DNA from: an uncultured Methylobacter sp.
GTDB taxonomy: Bacteria; Pseudomonadota; Gammaproteobacteria; Methylococcales; Methylomonadaceae
DNA: 6,776 nucleotides
Reading direction: 5' to 3'
NCBI GenBank assembly: GCA_903831545.1
Contig: CAIKYI010000101.1
Span: 1 to 6,776 of the forward strand
Below the pieces are notes generated by a model, which saw only the letters and a program-made list of their open reading frames with translations, made no database searches and was not told where the DNA came from. Positions within the stretch are counted from its first letter, which is position 1; every line of letters starts with the position of its first letter. The translations under genes were made by a program, and so were the position numbers. Positions 1 to 6,255 of the stretch are shown in pieces.

Positions 1-388
1 CCATACGCCGTAATTGACGGGTAATCGTACCGCCGGATTCTTCTTTCCATTCCCAAACTTTTTCTAGGAATTTTTCACGGCCCAGATCATGGCGGGTTTT
101 GCCTTCAGCATTGCATAGTCTCTCCACTACCATTTGCGTGGCAATGCCTGCATGGTCGGTGCCTGGTTGCCACAAGGTGCTGAAACCTTTCATCCGGTGA
201 TAGCGGGTAAGAGCATCCATGATGGTATCTTGAAATGCATGGCCCATGTGTAAACTGCCGGTAACGTTGGGCGGCGGAATCATGATGCAATAGGATTCAC
301 CCTCGGATTGGGCTGTAAAGTAGCCTTTTTCTTCCCAGGTTTGATACCAGCGTTGTTCAATCGAATGAGGGGCGTATGTTTTTTCCAT
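1..388 (-). CDS. valS: Valyl-tRNA synthetase, N-terminal part (runs off left edge)
   Basis: Class I aminoacyl-tRNA synthetase that charges tRNA-Val with valine in the cytoplasm. The 129 visible residues start [20 protein letters not shown], which closely resembles the E. coli ValS N-terminus (MEKTYNPQDIEQ) and fixes the start at the ATG at 388. The ATP-binding HIGH signature is present as [13 protein letters not shown] (HMGH at residues 47-50). It is followed by the conserved TDHAG (77-81) and [10 protein letters not shown], then an [13 protein letters not shown] motif near the edge. The family is about 950 residues long, so most of the gene, including the KMSKS loop and editing domain, lies outside the window. 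No clear Shine-Dalgarno precedes the ATG. It lies 129 bases downstream of holC on the same strand, in the usual pepA-holC-valS order. A candidate promoter of its own lies just upstream. Confidence 0.97.
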   Translation of the reverse strand, partial: MEKTYAPHSIEQRWYQTWEEKGYFTAQSEGESYCIMIPPPNVTGSLHMGHAFQDTIMDALTRYHRMKGFSTLWQPGTDHAGIATQMVVERLCNAEGKTRHDLGREKFLEKVWEWKEESGGTITRQLRRM

Positions 389-419
389 GGGTGCGTTATT
401 GTTTTTGTGAAAATTAGCT

Positions 420-448
420 ATTTTAGCAGAATTAAGGATAGTAATCAG
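420..448 (-). promoter_or_regulatory. Candidate extended -10 promoter for valS
   Basis: On the minus strand TGCTAAAAT (420-428) matches an extended -10 element (TGn followed by TAAAAT, five of six consensus bases). Seventeen bases upstream the hexamer CTGATT (443-448) is only a weak -35 (three of six), which is tolerable for extended -10 promoters. Transcription would begin about 25 bases before the valS ATG. This is pattern matching by eye only. Confidence 0.35.
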
Positions 449-467
449 TGCAGTCGGGTCGACAGCA
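449..467. repeat. Imperfect dyad between holC and valS
   Basis: TGC-A-GTCG, loop GGT, CGAC-A-GCA forms a 19-base inverted repeat with seven pairs per arm and one mismatch in each arm. No T-run follows on either strand, so it does not look like an intrinsic terminator. It touches the -35 side of the candidate valS promoter, so an operator or an mRNA hairpin are possible readings; chance cannot be excluded. Confidence 0.3.
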
Positions 468-517
468 TGGATGCAGAAGGTAGAACAATCACCGGGTGTC
501 AGTATATCCTGAAAAAG

Positions 518-949
518 CTACCAATCCTTATGGGTTGTAAGCTTCATGCCTGACTGCTGATATTGGCGATAACGGTCTCTACCGGGTACTTTGGTGGCTT
601 CGCTGTTATCCAGTATTTCAAGAATCCTGGCTGTTTGCAGGCCGGGATCAGGATAACGTGAAGACAGGTTAAACAGGGTGTTTTGCCAATGCTCAGGTGC
701 AGTGAGTGAGCCAATCAAAATCACTTTGTCAATTTCTGGTAAGGCGCCATTGTAGATCTGGTGCGGAATAAAGCTCCCTGCCCTGAAAGTCCAGAGCAGG
801 TCATCCATTATTTGGCTTTGTTCGTCCGTATCGGTCATTACATAACAGAAACAACCGCTACGATAGGCTTTTTCAATCAGTTTGCAGGCAAACAGATATC
901 TATCCTGTAGCGATTCTGTTGGCAGTATGTAAAAACTGACTTCAGCCAT
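518..949 (-). CDS. holC: DNA polymerase III subunit chi
   Basis: Chi subunit of the DNA polymerase III holoenzyme. In E. coli it pairs with psi (HolD) in the clamp-loader complex and contacts the C-terminal tail of single-stranded DNA-binding protein, linking the replisome to SSB-coated lagging-strand DNA. The 143-residue product is close to the E. coli length of about 147. It has the family layout: N-terminal VSFYILPTES, then LLWTFRAGSFIPHQ near residues 52-65, then DKVILIGS near 74-81, and a basic C-terminus (GRDRYRQYQQ). The start ATG follows the pepA TAA with no base between and no visible Shine-Dalgarno, so translational coupling to pepA is likely. The assignment rests on sequence character plus the classic pepA-holC-valS neighbourhood. 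Confidence 0.93.
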   Translation of the reverse strand: MAEVSFYILPTESLQDRYLFACKLIEKAYRSGCFCYVMTDTDEQSQIMDDLLWTFRAGSFIPHQIYNGALPEIDKVILIGSLTAPEHWQNTLFNLSSRYPDPGLQTARILEILDNSEATKVPGRDRYRQYQQSGMKLTTHKDW

Positions 950-2446
950 TTATGATTTATCAGTAAGCGTTCGATTAATCAGGTATTGACTTAATAGAGG
1001 CACGGGACGACCTGTTGAACCTTTGGTTTGACCGGTGCGCCAGGCAGTGCCGGCAATATCCAGATGCGCCCAGCGAAATTTTTCGGCAAATTTACTTAAA
1101 AAGCATGCTGCCGTAATAGTACCGCCATCTTTGCCGCCAACGTTAGCCAAATCGGCGAAATTGGATTTTAGTTGCTCCTGATATTCTTCCCAGAGTGGCA
1201 GGCGCCAGACGGTGTCGTTTGCGCATTCGCCGGCTGCGGTCAAGTCATTGCATAAAGCGTCATCGTTACCGAGCAGTCCGCTGGGTATGCGGCCTAGCGC
1301 TACCAGGCAAGCACCGGTCAGGGTGGCGAGGTCGATTACCACGTCGGGGTTGTAGCGTTCCGCATAGGTCAAAGTGTCGCAAAGTAGCAAGCGGCCTTCC
1401 GCATCGGTATTTAGCACTTCAATAGTTTGGCCTGACATGCTGGTTAGAATGTCGCCGGGTTTATTGGCATCACCGTCAGGCATGTTTTCGGATGACGGGA
1501 TCAGGCCGATAATATTTAGCGGTAATTGCATTTGTGCAGCCGCCAATAAAGTTCCCAGAACCGCAGCGCCGCCGCACATGTCGTATTTCATTTCGTCCAT
1601 TCCTGGCGCCTGTTTTAATGAAATACCGCCCGCGTCGAAAGTGAGACCTTTGCCAACCAATACGATAGGCTTGGCGTTTTTCTCACCACATTGATAATCC
1701 AGAATAATGAATTTTGCCGGTTGGCGACTGCCGCGAGACACCGATAACAGAGCGCCCATGCCAAGATCAGCCATTCCAGCTTCTTCCAGTATGTTAACTT
1801 CGATACTGCTGTATGTTTGCCCCAGTTTTATTGCCTGTTCTGCAAGATAGCTTGGCGTGCAAAGATTGCCAGGTAAATCGCCAAGTTGTTTGGCCAGGTT
1901 CATGCCTTCGGCAATTGCCTTGCCTTGCAATAAGCCTGACTCGACTGCAATCCGTTCTGTTTCGGGGGCGGTAATGGAAATTTTTTCAATTTTGCTTTCT
2001 GTTTCTTTGTCAGATTTCAGTTCTGTAAATTGATAAACGGCATCGTTAAATACTTCGATGATGTGGCTGGCTTTCCATTGCCAGTCACGAGCAGTAACTT
2101 CACATTCCGCGAGACAGCAGACAACCGTTTTTATTTGCGGTTTTTTCAGGCTGTTAACGGCGGCTAATAGAGCCTTTTTGTAGTCCTTTCCGGACAAGGC
2201 AGCATTTTCCCCCAGACCGACCAATAAAATGCGTTCGATTTTGCTGTTGGGTATTGCATTTATCAACACCGTTTCGCCATTTTTTCCACTCAGGTCGCCC
2301 CGGTTGACGATATTGCCGATAAGTCCGTTGGTACTGTTGTTAAGCGCAATTGCAGACGGACTAAGTTGTTGATCCTGGTAGACACCGACAATGATACAGT
2401 CGCATTGCAGCTCTTCCAAGGGGGCGGTTTCTATTGAATAGTTCAT
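950..2446 (-). CDS. pepA: Leucyl aminopeptidase (M17 family, PepA)
   Basis: Cytosolic two-metal M17 aminopeptidase that removes N-terminal amino acids, with leucine preferred; the family is hexameric. The 498 residues match the usual length of about 500. A variable N-terminal macro-like domain (about 1-165) precedes the catalytic domain. The metal and catalytic residues are all present: K266, D271 and K278 in VGKGLTFDAGGISLK, D289 in MKYDMCGG, and D348, E350 and R352 in the signature NTDAEGRL. These correspond to E. coli K270, D275, K282, D293, D352, E354 and R356 at a constant offset of four. E. coli PepA also binds DNA (carAB control, cer/Xer resolution); whether this one does cannot be read from sequence. 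The ATG at 2446 has only a poor ribosome site, but MNYSIETAPLEELQCD fits the family N-terminus. The stop codon abuts holC. Confidence 0.97.
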   Translation of the reverse strand: MNYSIETAPLEELQCDCIIVGVYQDQQLSPSAIALNNSTNGLIGNIVNRGDLSGKNGETVLINAIPNSKIERILLVGLGENAALSGKDYKKALLAAVNSLKKPQIKTVVCCLAECEVTARDWQWKASHIIEVFNDAVYQFTELKSDKETESKIEKISITAPETERIAVESGLLQGKAIAEGMNLAKQLGDLPGNLCTPSYLAEQAIKLGQTYSSIEVNILEEAGMADLGMGALLSVSRGSRQPAKFIILDYQCGEKNAKPIVLVGKGLTFDAGGISLKQAPGMDEMKYDMCGGAAVLGTLLAAAQMQLPLNIIGLIPSSENMPDGDANKPGDILTSMSGQTIEVLNTDAEGRLLLCDTLTYAERYNPDVVIDLATLTGACLVALGRIPSGLLGNDDALCNDLTAAGECANDTVWRLPLWEEYQEQLKSNFADLANVGGKDGGTITAACFLSKFAEKFRWAHLDIAGTAWRTGQTKGSTGRPVPLLSQYLINRTLTDKS

Positions 2447-2511
2447 AAATTAATCAGTTTATTTAGAGGGCGTGTGTGTTGAGTTGATCGTAAAGGGCCG
2501 CTATTACTCGA

Positions 2512-2559
2512 GGTTATCCAGGGTTGTCCGAAATAGGTAGGCGTTTATTTTGGTTGTCC
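2512..2559. repeat. Three phased GGTTRTCC direct repeats upstream of pepA
   Basis: GGTTATCC at 2512-2519, GGTTGTCC at 2522-2529 and GGTTGTCC at 2552-2559 share the same orientation. The start-to-start distances are 10 and 30 bases, about one and three helical turns, placing the copies on one face of the helix. They lie 66-113 bases upstream of the pepA ATG, where a transcription regulator could bind. No known regulator is matched. Confidence 0.4.
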
Positions 2560-2560
2560 T

Positions 2561-2845
2561 TTAGAACGGCCAGTCTTGGTAAATGCCGGTAATTATAATA
2601 CAATTTCCGGTTTTGGACAGTTTAGCTTCGACTTCGTCCAACAAGTAGGCCTCGGAATTTGGAGGTTTTTTGGTTTTGTTTGCCAACCTGAATAACAAGT
2701 TTGTGCGAACTGCGTCTAATCCAGGTTGGTTAATGAACTCTCCCAGGTCAGTTTTCTCTATTTTGCTAAATAATTTACCAACTCGAGATGACGGTCGATA
2801 TTTTTTTGGCATGGAATTTGTCGTTTCGATGTACACACATTTCAT
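2561..2845 (-). CDS. Doubtful small ORF, hypothetical protein (94 aa)
   Basis: An open frame of 94 codons from the ATG at 2845, or 83 codons from the in-frame ATG at 2812 (MPKKYRPSSRVGKLF). It is not recognised as any family. The product is soluble-looking and lysine-rich, with no membrane segment or signal peptide. A plausible amphipathic stretch (SEAYLLDEVEAKLSKT) lies near residues 64-79. In favour: the composition reads like protein, it lies on the pepA strand 114 bases upstream of that gene, and it otherwise fills most of a long spacer. Against: neither ATG has a Shine-Dalgarno, its promoter would have to lie inside or at the start of lptF, and I know of no gene at this place in related operons. 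It could be a real small gene, a decayed remnant, or chance. Confidence 0.28.
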   Translation of the reverse strand: MKCVYIETTNSMPKKYRPSSRVGKLFSKIEKTDLGEFINQPGLDAVRTNLLFRLANKTKKPPNSEAYLLDEVEAKLSKTGNCIIITGIYQDWPF

Positions 2846-2855
2846 TTTTGACTAG

Positions 2856-2864
2856 AGGGAGGTG
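2856..2864 (+). promoter_or_regulatory. Strong ribosome binding site deciding the lptF start
   Basis: AGGGAGGTG is nearly a full anti-16S match. The GGAGG core ends six bases before the in-frame TTG at 2869. Neither the upstream ATG (2788) nor the downstream ATG (2935) has a comparable site; near 2935 the closest is AGGA, 17 bases upstream. This selects TTG as initiator. Confidence 0.65.
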
Positions 2865-2868
2865 CCGT

Positions 2869-4005
2869 TTGGAAGCGAATTGGACAAAAGGTTACAAAGA
2901 GAAGAGGCGTCAAAGGATTACGGTTCTGGATAAAATGATTGCCGGAGATTTATTAAAAACGCTGCTGGCTGTTCTTTCTGTGCTTGTGGTGATTATCGTC
3001 AGCCAGGGTTTTATTCGTGTTCTCGATAAGGCTATTCAGGGGTTAATTTCAAATAAAACCATGCTGAGTATTTTAGGTTTTAAAACCATAATAGTTGGCG
3101 TTGGTTTTTTGCCGGCCGCCATTTTTATGACGTTATTGATGGTTTTGGGCCGAATGTACAGGGATCAGGAAATGTCAGCCGTTTTTTCAGCAGGCGGAGG
3201 TCCTGGATTGATTTATAGGGCTGTTTTTTTGTTGGTTTTTCCTTTAAGCGTCCTGGCCGCCGGTTTGTCTATGTACGTTGCGCCATGGGCAGAATCGCAA
3301 ATAGCGCAATTGACGCATCAGGATGCGGAGTCCTCCGATCTTAGAGGTCTGGGAGCAGGAAAGTTTAGTGAATACAGTCAGGGAGATCTGGTTTTTTATG
3401 TTGAAAAGATAGATGCAGATAAAAAAATGCATGACGTTTTTGTCCAAAACAGACAGCATGGGACTATTGAAATAATAAATGCCAAAACGGGCCGATTGGC
3501 AGGATTGTATGAAGCTTCCTATATGGTTTTAGAAGATGGCGAACGTATACAAGGTCAGCCCGGCACGGTCAATTACGTCATCGAAAAATTTGCCGAATAT
3601 GCAGTGAGAATAGATGCCAGGGAAACTGCGGTTAGTTTTGCCCGTGAGGCAGTTGCAGTCGATGTATTGTTAAGTTCCAAGTTAATAGTTGATATAGCGG
3701 AGTTGCAACGGCGATTTTCCATACCCATAGGCATTATGTTGCTAAGTTTTATAGCCGTGCCTTTAGCGCAAATTTCTCCTCGTGGTGGCGTTTACGGGAA
3801 TATGCTGGTTGGATTTCTCATTTATTTCAGTTATGGAAATTTTGTTCGGCTGAGTCATGGCTGGGTAGCAAAAGAAGCGCTTCCAGTATGGGTTGGAAGT
3901 TATGGTGTAAATCTTACCTTATTGCTGGTCGGTAGCATTTTATTGTCAAGGCTTTATGGCTGGCAGTGGTTAAGACTGAAAGCTGTCAAAATGGTGGCCA
4001 GATGA
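2869..4005 (+). CDS. lptF: LPS export ABC transporter permease LptF
   Basis: Inner-membrane subunit of LptB2FG, the ABC transporter that extracts lipopolysaccharide from the inner membrane and passes it to the LptC-LptA-LptD bridge. The product is 378 residues from the TTG; E. coli LptF is about 366. Layout of the LptF/LptG (YjgP/YjgQ) family: TM1 about 29-47, TM2 70-93, TM3 115-140, a periplasmic beta-rich domain about 150-265 (GKFSEYSQGDLVFYVEKID), then TM4 283-303, TM5 309-325 and TM6 339-360. The conserved cytoplasmic-loop motif SPRGG follows TM4 (NPRQG in E. coli). The cytoplasmic loop after TM2 carries GRMYRDQEMSAVFSAGG, expected to contact LptB. The TTG was chosen for its strong Shine-Dalgarno and gives a basic 22-residue leader before MIAGDLLKTLL; the ATG at 2935 would give 356 residues. 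It overlaps lptG by four bases (ATGA). Confidence 0.95.
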   Translation: MEANWTKGYKEKRRQRITVLDKMIAGDLLKTLLAVLSVLVVIIVSQGFIRVLDKAIQGLISNKTMLSILGFKTIIVGVGFLPAAIFMTLLMVLGRMYRDQEMSAVFSAGGGPGLIYRAVFLLVFPLSVLAAGLSMYVAPWAESQIAQLTHQDAESSDLRGLGAGKFSEYSQGDLVFYVEKIDADKKMHDVFVQNRQHGTIEIINAKTGRLAGLYEASYMVLEDGERIQGQPGTVNYVIEKFAEYAVRIDARETAVSFAREAVAVDVLLSSKLIVDIAELQRRFSIPIGIMLLSFIAVPLAQISPRGGVYGNMLVGFLIYFSYGNFVRLSHGWVAKEALPVWVGSYGVNLTLLLVGSILLSRLYGWQWLRLKAVKMVAR

Positions 4006-5072
4006 ATGTATTAACCGGCTATATGGTCAGGGAGATTTTAAAAGGTTCATTCATTGCGTTGTTGTTATTATTGACTTTGTTTAATTTGTTTACATTGAGT
4101 GATGAGTTAAAGTTTCTTGGCAAAGGGAGTTATGGTCTAAAAGAAATATTTTATTTTATTGTCTTGACGTCACCGACTACTTTTTATGAACTGGTTCCGG
4201 CTTCGGCATTGCTAGGCAGTCTTTTTATCTTGGGCAATATGGGCAATAATCGTGAACTTATCGCGATGCAGGCCGCTGGCTTATCTATTTTTGGCATTAT
4301 TAAAGCGGTTATGGTAGCCGGCTCTATCTTAGTGGCCATATCATTATTTGTCGGTGAGATTGTTGCGCCAAACGCGGAACGAGAGGCTCGAACATTAAAA
4401 GTTACCGCGCAGAACGGAGAGATTCTTCTGAATGCCAGATATGGACTTTGGTTACGTGAAGGGAAAAAGTTCATCAATGTAAGGCAAGTCAAGGATGACG
4501 GGAATCTGGCTGACATCAGCATTTATGACTTGGATGATCAGCGCCGTTTAAAGCAGGTTACTCATGCAGAGCGGGCGACATTTATTGCCGATGAGCAATG
4601 GAAGCTTGAGCAAATCAAACGCTCCGAAATTTCTACAGAACAAATGCTCGCAAATCAGCAAAATGAAGAGATATGGACATCTTCTATAGAACCCAATTTA
4701 TTAAAAGTTGTAGTGGTCAGTGCGGACAATTTATCGTTATATGATTTGGCGATGTATGTTGATTACTTGAAGGATAATCATCAAAAAGCGCAGGTTTTTG
4801 AGCTGGCTTTCTGGGGTAGGGTTGTCAATCCTTTACTGACTTTTGTAATGTTGCTGCTGTCTGTTCCTTTTGTGATTGGCGTTAAGCGAGGCGTTAACGT
4901 CGGTGGCAGGATGATGATCGGCGTGATGATTGGCCTGGGCTTCAATCTTATTGATAAAATCGTAGGGCATGTGGGATTGATTTATGATCTTAATCCACCG
5001 TTAATAGCCGTTGCACCGAGTTTGGCAGCTTTATTACTGGCCGTATTTGCTGTAAGCAGGTTGCAGATGTAG
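4002..5072 (+). CDS. lptG: LPS export ABC transporter permease LptG
   Basis: Second membrane subunit of LptB2FG, which with LptF forms the cavity holding lipopolysaccharide. The 356 residues are close to E. coli LptG (360). TM1 is about 12-32, followed by SDELKFLGKGSYG with K37 and K41 in the place of the lysine-rich LPS-contacting segment of E. coli LptG. TM2 is about 56-78, and NNRELIAMQAAGLS is the LptB-facing coupling loop. TM3 is about 100-122, then the periplasmic domain about 130-255 (GLWLREGKKFINVRQV; ISIYDLDDQRRLKQV, which matches E. coli ISIYAFNENRRLQSV). TM4 is about 275-294, TM5 304-325 and TM6 332-353. The start at ATG 4002 gives the family N-terminus and a four-base ATGA overlap with the lptF TGA, typical of translational coupling; the longer frame from 3966 lies inside lptF. 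The LptB gene is not in the window. Confidence 0.95.
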   Translation: MNVLTGYMVREILKGSFIALLLLLTLFNLFTLSDELKFLGKGSYGLKEIFYFIVLTSPTTFYELVPASALLGSLFILGNMGNNRELIAMQAAGLSIFGIIKAVMVAGSILVAISLFVGEIVAPNAEREARTLKVTAQNGEILLNARYGLWLREGKKFINVRQVKDDGNLADISIYDLDDQRRLKQVTHAERATFIADEQWKLEQIKRSEISTEQMLANQQNEEIWTSSIEPNLLKVVVVSADNLSLYDLAMYVDYLKDNHQKAQVFELAFWGRVVNPLLTFVMLLLSVPFVIGVKRGVNVGGRMMIGVMIGLGFNLIDKIVGHVGLIYDLNPPLIAVAPSLAALLLAVFAVSRLQM

Positions 5073-5153
5073 TTTAATGTTATGCTTGTGGTACATGTCT
5101 TGCTTAACCTTTGCGGTTAAATAGTGGTAAGTTTTTTCTTTAAGAGAGTTTTT

Positions 5154-6170
5154 ATGTTACGTTGGTTTAAACGAATTGCTATAGCGCTTGTGGTTTTATT
5201 GTTCGGTGTTTTTGCATTACTTCGATTTCAGGGCTTGCAGTATATTGCGGCTTATTCAGGTTCGGGATTTGCAAGAAACTTGCCTGAAATGAGTCGTTTT
5301 GCCACGCAACAAAGCTGCACGACTAAGCCGATTAAGGTGTTGAGCTATAACGTCAGGTATGGCTCAACCATGATTGAGGCATTGGCAACGCGTTTTCGTG
5401 ATGGTGATACCGGCGACGGTTTTTTACCGTGGTCGGTACGGTTACCTGAAATTGGCGAACGCATTGCCAGTTATGAACCGGATTTGCTAGGGTTACAGGA
5501 AATGGAAACCGATCATGATATTAAAGCCATTGTGTCCCTGGAGCACTATAGTTTGGTCAGTTATCATTTAGGGGGACTGCAATATGGCGACTCCGCACTA
5601 TTGTATAAAACAGCGCGATTTGAGCAACTGGATTCAGGGCAACTCTGGCTTGGGCCAAATCCTGAGTTACCAATGTCTTTGGGGTTTAGTCCACTGGCCA
5701 TGATTCGTTATAGTAATTGGGTATTACTGCGAGATAAGTCTACCGGATTTACCTTTATGTTTGTTAATACACATTTCGATAATGCCAGTAAAAACAAGGA
5801 TCCAAGTGCCGCCTTGTTTCGTGAACGAATTACCCGTCTTGTTGCTGCAGTGCCGATAATCGTAAGCGGCGATTTTAATACCAAGGCCAATACTGAACGT
5901 TACTATCGGTTTACAGGGAGCAATGGGCATCCACCACTATTGGAAAATACCTACGATCTGACGATAAACAAGCCGATGGGCGATACGACTCCTCACCCGG
6001 ATAAACTCATTGATCATATTCTTGCAGGCGGTCCCTGCAAAGTAGGCGTTGATCAATGGCTGGTTGATACACGACCGCTTAATAACGGGCAAAGCATGTC
6101 TGATCATAATCCAGTTTTTGCCACAGTAAATTTTTCTGCAAAGCACGAAACAAGCGATGTAGCACCTTAA
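5154..6170 (+). CDS. Membrane-anchored EEP family hydrolase (endonuclease/exonuclease/phosphatase)
   Basis: Member of the DNase I-like endonuclease/exonuclease/phosphatase superfamily, which cleaves phosphodiester or phosphomonoester bonds in nucleic acids, lipids or sugars with a divalent metal. The substrate here is unknown. The 338 residues carry a full catalytic set: N66 in LSYNVRYG, E116 in LLGLQEME, H207 in VNTHFDN, D240 and N242 in SGDFNTK, D287 in LIDHIL, and D317-H318 in SDHNP. The WLGPNPELP segment (175-183) resembles the poorly characterised EEP-1 subgroup. Residues 9-25 are one hydrophobic segment after a basic N-terminus (MLRWFKR), so the domain is probably exported or anchored facing the periplasm. 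The only two cysteines, C55 and C295, could form a disulfide. The ATG at 5154 has GAGAG five bases upstream; the GTG at 5124 lacks a site. It lies 81 bases after lptG, so co-transcription is possible but unproven. Confidence 0.88.
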   Translation: MLRWFKRIAIALVVLLFGVFALLRFQGLQYIAAYSGSGFARNLPEMSRFATQQSCTTKPIKVLSYNVRYGSTMIEALATRFRDGDTGDGFLPWSVRLPEIGERIASYEPDLLGLQEMETDHDIKAIVSLEHYSLVSYHLGGLQYGDSALLYKTARFEQLDSGQLWLGPNPELPMSLGFSPLAMIRYSNWVLLRDKSTGFTFMFVNTHFDNASKNKDPSAALFRERITRLVAAVPIIVSGDFNTKANTERYYRFTGSNGHPPLLENTYDLTINKPMGDTTPHPDKLIDHILAGGPCKVGVDQWLVDTRPLNNGQSMSDHNPVFATVNFSAKHETSDVAP

Positions 6171-6255
6171 TAGCTGGGTAAAATGTCTGAGTGAACTTGA
6201 TGGAGAGGACAGCTCTACAGGCATTGGCAGGTCGGTAGTTTGTTTTTCGCTATGT

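Larger units (their letters stand above)
2447..2868. other. Divergent intergenic region pepA / lptF
   Basis: A 422-base spacer between two outward-facing operons, so it must hold both promoters. I could not place a convincing -35/-10 pair for either one. TATAAT at 2594-2599 on the plus strand has no -35 at proper spacing and lies over 260 bases from lptF. The region contains the GGTTRTCC repeats (2512-2559), the doubtful ORF at 2561-2845 and the lptF ribosome site. No tRNA, riboswitch or terminator was recognised. Confidence 0.6.

Noticed and set aside
308..553. Plus-strand 81-codon frame across the valS start and the holC end
   Set aside because: It runs antisense through the conserved valS N-terminus and is most simply a shadow frame.
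1195..1694. Plus-strand open frames inside pepA
   Set aside because: They are antisense to a complete, motif-verified pepA and have arginine- or proline-rich, non-protein-like composition.
2594..2599. Perfect TATAAT on the plus strand as the lptF promoter
   Set aside because: No -35-like hexamer lies 16-18 bases upstream, no TGn extension is present, and it is far from the gene start.
2788..2868. N-terminal extension of lptF to the ATG at 2788
   Set aside because: No ribosome site precedes it, the extra residues do not resemble LptF, and the strong Shine-Dalgarno lies downstream at 2856-2864.
3966..4001. Longer lptG start at 3966
   Set aside because: It lies inside lptF. The ATG at 4002 gives the standard ATGA overlap and a family-like N-terminus.
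5104..5120. Hairpin TTAACC / GGTTAA after lptG as a terminator
   Set aside because: The stem is only six AT-rich pairs and the T-run begins about ten bases later, so it is not a convincing intrinsic terminator.
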